From positions 1 through 16,011 of the forward strand of contig JBDTRY010000067.1 of the NCBI GenBank assembly GCA_039931435.1: a stretch of DNA of 16,011 nucleotides. The letters are read 5' to 3'. The notes under the pieces were generated by a model. It was not told the origin of the DNA, did not search any database, and saw nothing but the letters and a program-made list of their open reading frames with translations. Below are positions 1-6,900 of the stretch, in pieces. The DNA comes from JBDTRY01 sp039931435. GTDB taxonomy: Bacteria > Acidobacteriota > Thermoanaerobaculia > Gp7-AA8. Positions within the stretch are counted from its first letter, which is position 1. Every line of letters starts with the position of its first letter. Made by a program: the position numbers and the translations under genes.

Positions 1-824
1 CCAGGGTGAAGAGCGATGAGGACATTGACTACGTGTTTTACGTCACGGCCCACGAGGTGGCGCACCAGTGGTGGGCTCATCAGGCCATCGGTGCAAACGT
101 CCAGGGCGCAACGATGCTCACGGAGACGCTTGCACAGTACTCGGCGCTGATGGTCATGGAAAAGGAATTCGGACGGCAGGCCATGCGCAAGTTTCTGCGC
201 TACGAGCTGAACCGCTATCTGGCCGGGCGGGGTGGAGAACTGGTCGGTGAAATGCCGTTGATGCTCGTGGAGAACCAGCAATACATTCACTACGCCAAGG
301 GCAGTCTGGTGATGTATGCACTTCGCGATGCCATCGGTGAAGCTCCGCTGAACCGGGCCATTTCCGAATATCTCAACCAGTACAAGTTCAAGGGTCCGCC
401 GTATCCAACCACGATAGATTTCGTCAACTTCGTGCAACAGCACACTCCGCTCGATCAGCGTCCACTGCTTGATGATCTGTTCCGTCGCATCACGCTGTAC
501 GAGAACAAGACAACGGAGGTAGTGTCCACACGAAGGCCCGATGGAAGATACAGCGTGCGCCTCACGGTCGAAGCGAAGAAGTTCTACTCCGACGATCGTG
601 GACAGGAGACGGCCATTCCCATTCACGAAGCCATCGATATCGGCGTTTTCGGAGAAGAGGGTCCGAAGAAGAAGGAAACTGTCCTCTTCTTTGCAAAGCG
701 GCCGATCAGCTCAGGGAAACAGACCTTCGAGGTCGTCGTGGACAGGAAGCCGGTCAAGGCGGGAATCGATCCCTACAACAAGTTGATCGACCGCAATCCC
801 GACGATAACGTCAAAAAATTCTGA
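1..824 (+). CDS. M1-family zinc aminopeptidase, C-terminal part (probable ABC permease/peptidase fusion)
   Basis: The reading frame is open to the left window edge, so the 5' part of the gene is missing. Numbering from the GTG at base 6, the zinc-binding and catalytic motif H16-E17-V-A-H20 is followed by a glutamate, E40, as third zinc ligand (in TETLAQYS), and Y96 in HYAKGS fits the catalytic tyrosine of M1 peptidases. The motif HEVAHQWWAHQ and the ending DPYNKLIDRNPDDN are, as I know the family, typical of proteins in which an ABC-2 type permease is fused to an M1 peptidase domain. The permease half cannot be seen here, so the fusion is an inference. The last 110 residues form a beta-rich tail, probably periplasmic. 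The M1 fold is secure; substrate and role are unknown. The next gene starts 118 bp downstream on the same strand. Confidence 0.88.
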   Translation, partial: RVKSDEDIDYVFYVTAHEVAHQWWAHQAIGANVQGATMLTETLAQYSALMVMEKEFGRQAMRKFLRYELNRYLAGRGGELVGEMPLMLVENQQYIHYAKGSLVMYALRDAIGEAPLNRAISEYLNQYKFKGPPYPTTIDFVNFVQQHTPLDQRPLLDDLFRRITLYENKTTEVVSTRRPDGRYSVRLTVEAKKFYSDDRGQETAIPIHEAIDIGVFGEEGPKKKETVLFFAKRPISSGKQTFEVVVDRKPVKAGIDPYNKLIDRNPDDNVKKF

Positions 825-906
825 TTTGAGGATTGCTCTCCAGCATCACCTCATTGAGTGACCTCACTTCTCCCCGCGCGGTTGACGGTTCGCCAACGAC
901 TGACTC

Positions 907-936
907 TGGACTGATCGGGCTGGTTTGCTCTCTAAT
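907..936 (+). promoter_or_regulatory. Possible promoter giving a leaderless hydrolase mRNA
   Basis: TGGACT at 907-912 (4 of 6 matches to TTGACA), an 18-nt spacer, and TCTAAT at 931-936 (5 of 6 matches to TATAAT). The -10 hexamer ends 6 nt before the ATG at 943, so transcription would start at or next to the start codon. No Shine-Dalgarno sequence precedes the ATG, which fits leaderless translation. The rest of the 825-942 gap shows nothing else convincing. Confidence 0.35.
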
Positions 937-942
937 TGCCGG

Positions 943-1788
943 ATGAGAACCTCCTGGATGCCGTTGGTGATCCTGCTGCTCACCGGTTGCGCTTCCGTGT
1001 CGAAGGACGCCATGAACGTCCCCCGTTTTGTCGACGGTCCCGGCGGAAAGTTGTGGATCGACGACGGGGGCCGCGGAGGGGTTCCGGTGATCTTCGTTCA
1101 CGGCAACGGGGCCAGTTCCTCGCAATGGTCGGCCCAACTCGCTCACCTCCGCATGCATCGAAGATCAATCGCTTTCGACCTTCGTGGCATGGGCCACTCC
1201 GACCCCGCCGCCAATGGTGATTACTCTGTGTCAGCAGTCAGCGGAGATATCGGAGCTGTGGCCGACGCCCTCGGTATCCGCCGCTTCGTGCTCGTCGGTC
1301 ACAGCTACGGAGGGGCGATCGTCGGTGCCTATGCGGCCGCTCATCCCGACCGCATCGCTGGGTTGGTCTTTGTGGACTCGGCGGGGGACCTCCGGGGAAC
1401 GGCCGAAGCGGGAGCGGCGAAGTTCGACGCCGCGCTGCGGTCGGCGAAAGGAGACGCTGTCATCGAGGCCTGGTTTGCTCCGCTGCTCGAGCCGTCCACC
1501 GAAGCTGTTCAGCAGCAGGTTCTGGCCTCGGCCAAAGCCACTGATCGTGAGGTCTTCATCGCCGCACTCCAGAGTCTGCGATCGTACGACCCGATATTGC
1601 TCCGTGACCGCTATCGGGGTCCGGAGTTGATCGTCGCCCGGCAGGCGGAAACGTCCGGCTCACTGCAATCGATTTACGGGGACGTGCCGGTAAAGCTGGT
1701 CTCTGGTAGCGGTCACTGGATCATGCTCGATCAACCGGAGGAGTTGAACGCCATCCTCGACGGGTTCCTGGCTGGAATCCGAGAATAA
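943..1788 (+). CDS. Alpha/beta hydrolase, predicted lipoprotein
   Basis: A 281-residue alpha/beta-hydrolase fold enzyme of unknown substrate. The ATG at 943 is chosen because it begins a complete lipoprotein signal: MRTSW, a hydrophobic stretch, then the lipobox L-T-G-C with Cys16. An upstream TTG at 925 would add six residues and has no support. The oxyanion-hole region is FVHGNG (51-56), the nucleophile elbow is G-H-S-Y-G-G with Ser121, and the catalytic His258 lies in SGSGHW. The acid is not clear: the expected place after strand 6 reads VARQAETSG, so a Glu may serve. The fold covers esterases, lipases, haloperoxidase-like enzymes and epoxide hydrolases, and no finer call is justified. The protein is presumably anchored in a membrane facing the periplasm. 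The 3' end converges on the metallo-hydrolase gene with a 7-bp gap. Confidence 0.88.
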   Translation: MRTSWMPLVILLLTGCASVSKDAMNVPRFVDGPGGKLWIDDGGRGGVPVIFVHGNGASSSQWSAQLAHLRMHRRSIAFDLRGMGHSDPAANGDYSVSAVSGDIGAVADALGIRRFVLVGHSYGGAIVGAYAAAHPDRIAGLVFVDSAGDLRGTAEAGAAKFDAALRSAKGDAVIEAWFAPLLEPSTEAVQQQVLASAKATDREVFIAALQSLRSYDPILLRDRYRGPELIVARQAETSGSLQSIYGDVPVKLVSGSGHWIMLDQPEELNAILDGFLAGIRE

Positions 1789-1795
1789 GGCGAAC

Positions 1796-2818
1796 TCACA
1801 ACGGAGATTTCATACCCTCATCGGCCACGTGGAAGCCGCTCCGCTCGATGCGCGTTCGCGCTGTGCCCGGCAACATTGCCGGGTTGGACTGATTCAGATG
1901 AATGAACCAGACCTTGTTCCGTTCCGCGGCGGATGCAGTCGCCAGCCGGGCCATCGTTTCCTGAATGAACGGGTGAGGAATTTCCGTCATGTTACGACCG
2001 GGCAGCTCACCGTCGGCGTAGAAGGTGCCGTCGATAAATGCCTGATCCACCGATGCCAGAACATCTTCCAGCCGCCGGTCCCATCGTTCCCATTTGTCGA
2101 TGTCCGGGATATAGAGAACGGAACGCCGAGGTCCTCGCACGATGAATCCGACGGTCTCGCTGTACTCGTCACGGTGAGGGACGAGGATCGGGGTGATGGA
2201 GATCCTGGTGGTCAGGGTAACCGGCTGGTCGTTGTTGAGCGGCCGCAGTTCTACGTTATGCAGCCGAACGAGCTGGTTCCACGGACCGTTGTTTTCGATG
2301 AACTCGAACATTCTGGGCATCGCATAAACGGGCAACGACGCGGTGCCCAGGACTTCACGGCCCAGAAACATCAGGCCGGTGTAGTGACCGATGTGTGCAT
2401 GCGTTAGAAAGATGGCGGACAGAGCGGGAGCACGTCCCTCAGGAGGCGCAATCCGATCGAGCATCGCCAGCTGCTCGGGAAAGTCCGGCGTAACATCAAT
2501 CAGCCAGCGCTGCTTTGATTCGGGGTCGACCAGTGCAAGCGATGCCACGTGGCGCTGCAGCGAGAGATCTTCCCATCCACGGCGACATTGCTCGCCACGG
2601 CAGCCGGCCTGAGGAAATCCTCCATCCTGGGCAATCCCCAACACGACAACGAAGGGTCCGGCAGCCTGGGGATCCGTTGCTCTCGGAGCAGCCGAGCAAC
2701 CGAGAACAAAGGCTGCGAGCATCGCTAGAAAGGTTCGGGCTGTGCCAACAATCGTGGCAATTGGTGATCCGTCTCGGTGGCGCAACGGCGCCAACCGCGG
2801 TTCAGGGATTGGGAGCAA
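1796..2818 (-). CDS. PqqB-like metallo-beta-lactamase-fold hydrolase, predicted lipoprotein
   Basis: A 340-residue MBL-fold protein. The opening VVLGIAQDGGFPQAGC with a Cys-rich follow-up (GEQCRRGW) is typical of PqqB-like proteins. The first metal motif is H140-A-H142-I-G144-H145, so the usual Asp of HxHxDH is a Gly. Further likely ligands are the His in VPHRDE, the Asp in IPDIDKW and the His in WFIHLNQSN near the C-terminus. The start is uncertain. The TTG at 2818 follows a purine-rich GAGAGAA and overlaps the upstream gene by 17 bp; a TTG at 2785 is also possible. Either way a hydrophobic segment ending in L-G-C (Cys41) gives a lipoprotein signal. No pqq genes lie nearby, so a role in PQQ synthesis is unlikely; a periplasmic hydrolase or oxidoreductase of unknown substrate is more plausible. 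Confidence 0.85.
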   Translation of the reverse strand: MLPIPEPRLAPLRHRDGSPIATIVGTARTFLAMLAAFVLGCSAAPRATDPQAAGPFVVVLGIAQDGGFPQAGCRGEQCRRGWEDLSLQRHVASLALVDPESKQRWLIDVTPDFPEQLAMLDRIAPPEGRAPALSAIFLTHAHIGHYTGLMFLGREVLGTASLPVYAMPRMFEFIENNGPWNQLVRLHNVELRPLNNDQPVTLTTRISITPILVPHRDEYSETVGFIVRGPRRSVLYIPDIDKWERWDRRLEDVLASVDQAFIDGTFYADGELPGRNMTEIPHPFIQETMARLATASAAERNKVWFIHLNQSNPAMLPGTARTRIERSGFHVADEGMKSPL

Positions 2819-3086
2819 AGATTCTCTCGGACTCTGCGAATGTGACGTTGGGCTGGCCCGCGATTCCGAGACGCTGCGTAACCGGCATCAGCCGATTCTG
2901 CACGAACGTCTCGAAGGCCTGCTGCGAATCCCACAGATCGAGGACGCGAAGACCTTCGTCGCCGAACCAGGCAACGAGGAACTTTGCGCCCAGAGGAACG
3001 TCATTTTCCCAGTTCACCTCCTTCAGCACCTGGTGGTAGAGCTCTTTCGTCACTTCGGGCCAGTTCATGAGCATGATGGTCGCCAT
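2802..3086 (-). CDS. Small dimeric alpha/beta-barrel (ABM-like) protein
   Basis: A 94-residue protein starting MATIMLMNWPE. The ATG at 3086 has GAGGAG 7 nt upstream (3094-3099 on the + strand), which favours it over an upstream in-frame start at 3101. The pattern of a short N-terminal strand, a helix (VTKELYHQVLKEV), then GLRVLDLWDSQQAFETFVQNRLMP and a final strand matches the ferredoxin-like fold of the antibiotic-biosynthesis-monooxygenase/DABB superfamily. Members are often dimeric and bind small hydrophobic molecules or act as cofactor-free oxygenases, but most genomic copies like this have no known substrate. Its stop overlaps the start of the downstream MBL gene in another frame, so the two are probably co-translated. 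Confidence 0.75.
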   Translation of the reverse strand: MATIMLMNWPEVTKELYHQVLKEVNWENDVPLGAKFLVAWFGDEGLRVLDLWDSQQAFETFVQNRLMPVTQRLGIAGQPNVTFAESERIFAPNP

Positions 3087-3093
3087 CGTCGAT

Positions 3094-3099
3094 CTCCTC
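3094..3099 (-). promoter_or_regulatory. Ribosome binding site of the ABM-like gene
   Basis: GAGGAG on the minus strand, 7 nt before the ATG at 3086. It decides the start of this gene. Confidence 0.7.
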
Positions 3100-3215
3100 A
3101 CAGTGTCGTCTTCCGAGAAGAAATTGAACAGGGAGCGCAGGGGTGCGAGCCGGCGGCCCCGCCTTCAACGCACGGCATCAACGTCCGCATCCTATGGAGT
3201 GTCGGGGTCCTCCTC

Positions 3216-3237
3216 AAAACCGCCAATAGCCGGTTTT
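3216..3237. terminator. Short bidirectional terminator-like hairpin
   Basis: AAAACCG (3216-3222) and CGGTTTT (3231-3237) are perfectly complementary around an 8-nt loop. Because one arm begins with A's and the other ends with T's, the structure ends in a U-run on either strand. It lies 6 bp beyond the stop of the DinB-like gene and could partly separate that gene from the ABM/MBL pair. The stem is short, so it may be a weak terminator or chance. The rest of the 3087-3243 gap shows only the ABM gene's ribosome binding site. Confidence 0.4.
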
Positions 3238-3243
3238 CAGGGC

Positions 3244-3747
3244 CTACATCCACGGTTCGTCGGCAGTGGGACCGTAGATGGAAGGGACTTTCCCGTCGGC
3301 CATACGCAGATAGATGGAGAACTGCCCTCGGTGATGGATCTGGTCTTTGAGCAGAAACCAGAGCCAGTCCATCCGGGAAATCTCGCCCATCGTTTTCGGA
3401 CCGGTGAAGAAATGCACGTTCTCGTGCAGATCAGAATCCGTTGCGGCGGTGATCACCTCGCGAAAATCCTTGTGTGCCTTGTCCAGTGCTCCGAGAAGTT
3501 CATCCCAGCCGCCGGGCGCTGCGGGGGAGCTGCCGGCAGGCGCAGCCTTGGCAAATTCGTCATTCCAGACTTTCATGCCCAGACCACGCTCCAGAACGAA
3601 CACCCAGGCCAGCTCTCTGGCGCTCTTCAGCTTCGGATGAGGGCGCAGATCGAGTTTGTCCTCGGGATAGGCGCGAAGCACGCGCATCGTTGTGGCGTGT
3701 TCGGCATCGTAGGAGTCGAGGAACGATTGTTTCTCGCTGTCAGCCAT
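3244..3747 (-). CDS. DinB superfamily protein
   Basis: A 167-residue four-helix-bundle protein of the DinB/YfiT-like superfamily. Evidence is the helix order and the C-terminal signature IHHRGQFSIYLR followed by VPSIYGPTADEP, which is characteristic of this group. The start is the ATG at 3747, with GAGGAGG 6 nt upstream; an in-frame extension to 3894 is not needed. Family members usually bind a metal through one His near residue 49 and an H-x3-H pair. Here the first position is Val49 (in ELAWVFVLE) and the pair reads D135-x3-H139, so two of three histidines are replaced. Functions in the family include thiol transferases and stress-linked proteins; none can be assigned. It is first in a leftward set with the ABM and MBL genes and is divergent from the nuclease gene. 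Confidence 0.82.
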   Translation of the reverse strand: MADSEKQSFLDSYDAEHATTMRVLRAYPEDKLDLRPHPKLKSARELAWVFVLERGLGMKVWNDEFAKAAPAGSSPAAPGGWDELLGALDKAHKDFREVITAATDSDLHENVHFFTGPKTMGEISRMDWLWFLLKDQIHHRGQFSIYLRMADGKVPSIYGPTADEPWM

Positions 3748-3753
3748 GCTGTA

Positions 3754-3760
3754 CCTCCTC
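3754..3760 (-). promoter_or_regulatory. Ribosome binding site of the DinB-like gene
   Basis: GAGGAGG on the minus strand, 6 nt before the ATG at 3747. It decides the start. The 225-bp divergent region 3748-3972 must hold promoters for both flanking genes. The only -35-like element noted is TTGAAT at 3901-3906, with no matching -10. Confidence 0.75.
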
Positions 3761-3958
3761 AGGTTGCTTGAACGGCAGACGATATCACCCTTCGAATCGA
3801 CTCGCGTGGCCGAGCGAACAGAGTGCATGGAAGGGCTGATGTCTTCTGGATTCTCCGGTCGACTGGCAAGACAACGCGTCGCTTCGGAATTCACCGGCCC
3901 TTGAATGGTTTATCGAAAACCTCGGATTACCGGATGCCAGTTTTCCCACACTCAAAAC

Positions 3959-3963
3959 AGGAG
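3959..3963 (+). promoter_or_regulatory. Ribosome binding site of the nuclease gene
   Basis: AGGAG, 9 nt before the ATG at 3973. Together with the signal peptide it selects this start over an in-frame ATG at 3823. Confidence 0.65.
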
Positions 3964-3972
3964 CTCGTCTCG

Positions 3973-6900
3973 ATGAATCTTCGCCGGTCTGCGGTCATGC
4001 TGCTGCTCTGCCTCGGTTTTCTTGCTCAGTCCGTTTCCGCCGCGTCAACAGGTATCGTCATCAGCCAGGTCTACGGCGGCGGCGGAAACTCTGGAGCGAC
4101 CTACAAAAATGACTTCATCGAACTTTTCAACCGAGGAACTTCCCCTGTTGACGTGACGGGGTGGTCGGTACAGTACGCGAGCGCGGCTGGTACGACATGG
4201 GCAACGACTGCGCTCTCGGGAACGATTCAGCCCGGACAGTATTACCTGGTGCAGGAAGCGGCAGGCGCCGGCGGTACGGCTGATCTTCCCACGCCCGACG
4301 CGACGGGCGGCATCAGCATGAGCGCCAGCAATGCAAAGGTTGCGCTGGTCAACAACATTACGGCTCTTAGCGGTGCCTGCCCGACGGGCGTCGTAGACTT
4401 CATCGGGTTCGGAACGGCCAACTGCTCGGAAGGCACCGCGGTCGCTCCCCTCACGAACACGACAGCCGCTCTTCGCAACGGGAACGGCTGCACGGATACC
4501 GACAGCAATTCCGGCGACTTCTCTATCGGAGTCCCCACTCCTCGGAACAGCGCCAGCCCTCTGAACTCTTGTGCGGTCGTCAACGCTCCACCAACGATCA
4601 GCGCCCCAGCAGATCCGGCCGCTTCCGTGTCGACGAACGACCCGCCCTTTACGGTTTCGCTCTCCGGGACCGATGACGGAGGCGTTTATGACTGGTCCGC
4701 CACTGCCGGTACCGGCATTTCCGCCGTCGTGGTCACATCCGGGCAGGGAACAGCGAACGTAACCTACACGGTAACGCTGCAGTCCGGGTTCTCCGGGATT
4801 GCCACATTCACCGCCTCCCTCTCGGATGGCGTGAATCCGCCCGCATCGAGGGCAGTGAACATCCAGGTCGACAATCCGGCGGTCAACTCTCCTCCGGCCA
4901 TCAGTGCACCATCGAACCCGATTACTACCGTTGAGCAGGATGCGCCGGCCTTCACGGTCAATCTCAGCGCCGTGGATGACAACAATCTCTTCACCTGGTC
5001 GGCAACTCCGGGTACCGGCGTCTCGACGGTAAGCGTGAGCGGTGGACAGGGAACCGGCACGGTCACGTACACGGTGCTGCTCCAGTCAGGCTTCAACGGC
5101 ACGGCCACATTCACGGCTGCTCTTACGGACGGCGTCAACGCTCCGGTGACCCAGGCAGTGAACATTGCCGTCAACCCGCCGCCACCACCGCTGGACCACC
5201 TCGTCATCAACCAGATCTACGGTGGGGGCGGAAACAGCGGAGCGATCTACCGCAACGATTTCATCGAGCTCTTCAACCCCACGACCTCGGCCGTAGATAT
5301 TGGCGGGTGGACCGTGCAGTATTCATCCGCCACAGGAAGCTTCTCCCAGATCCAGCCGCTTGGAGGCATCATCCAGCCCGGTGAGTTTTACCTCATCGCT
5401 CTGGCTTCCGGCGGCGCCACCGGGGCTCCACTTCCTGTGGCGAACTCGGACGGTTCGTTCAACATGAGCGCTACCGCGGGCAAGGTGGCCCTGGTCAGCG
5501 GCGGGGACCTGCTGGACACCTGCAGCGACGCCGCGGTTGTGGATCTCGTCGGCTACGGCACGACGGCCAACTGCCGCGAAGGAAGCACGAATGCGCCCGC
5601 GGCAAGCAACACCACATCGCTTTTCCGGAAAAACGGCGGTTTCACGGATACAAACGTAAACGGAAATGACTTCGTCACCGGCGCGCCGAATCCCCGTCGC
5701 ACGGCTGCGATCACGGAGATCGGACCGTACGTACTCAATGTCGATCCGCGCAACAATTCCACCACGGCTCCGCGCGACGCCAGCATCACAGTCACCTTCA
5801 CCGAGCCCGTGGACATCACCGGTTCCTGGTACAACATCTCCTGCGCCACGACTGGTCTGCACAACGACGCCACCATGGCCGGCGGACCGACTTCCTGGGT
5901 GGTTACGCCGAACGTGAATTTTCTTCCCGGCGAGCAGTGCACGGTCACGATTTTCAAGGATTCGATCCACGATCAGGATACCGACGACAGCCTGCCGAAC
6001 AGCGACACGCTCACCGCCGATTACATCTGGTCCTTCAGCGTGGCCACCGGTACCGCTCCTCCGGAGCCGCCATCAGTGCACCTGACCATGGGCAATCCCA
6101 CGGACGCCATGGCCAGCCTCAGCCTTCCGAACAATTACCTGATGGAAAAGCCCGAGTACGCGCTGTCCTACAATCGCGATCGGGGAACCCCGAACTGGGT
6201 AAGCTGGCACCTCACCGACGAGTGGGTAGGCACGCTCACCCGGGTCGATACCTTCCGCCCTGATCCAGCGGTTCCTCCCGACTGGTATCGCGTTCAGGCC
6301 TTCGATTACTTCACCTCGGGATTTGATCGCGGACACATGACGCCCAACGCCGATCGCGACAAGGAAACATCGATTCCCATAAATCAGGCCACATTTCTGA
6401 TGAGCAACATGGTCCCCCAGTCACCGGACAACAACCAGGGCCCGTGGGCGAACCTGGAGAATTATCTTCGTACGCTGCTGCCGGCGGATGAGTTGTACAT
6501 CGTTTCCGGGCCGGCGGGCATCGGAGGAAGCGGATCGAGCGGATTCATGACGACCATAGCGAGCGGCCGCGTTACCGTCCCCTCATCCACATGGAAGGTA
6601 GCCATTATTCTGCCGAAGGATTCGGGCGATGACGTAAGTCGCGTCACCGCCTCGACGCGGACCATCGCCGTGATCATGCCCAACGTTCAGGGCATCCGCA
6701 ATGTCGATTGGCATACGTACCTGACTACGATCGACCAGGTCGAAGCTCTGACTGGATATGACTTTTTCGCCAACGTCGACGACTTTGCGGAGAACTGCAT
6801 CGAAGGGGCGACCGACGGAGTGAACGACGCACCGTGTGTGGCCACCAGCAGCTTGAGCATGTCGCCGGAAGGAACTCCGGTGACGGTCACGGCAAACGCC

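Noticed and set aside
3907..3921. Small hairpin GGTTT/AAACC in the divergent region
   Set aside because: A 5-bp stem is expected by chance at this length and has no supporting context.
3901..3930. TTGAAT with a candidate -10 for the nuclease gene
   Set aside because: The hexamers at 17 and 18 nt spacing (GGATTA, GATTAC) match the consensus too poorly.
3823..3972. 50-codon N-terminal extension of the nuclease
   Set aside because: The signal peptide and AGGAG ribosome binding site place the start at 3973, and the extension has no signal character.
4588..5190. Tandem repeats considered as a CRISPR or mobile repeat
   Set aside because: They are in-frame protein modules of about 100 residues, not short direct repeats with spacers.
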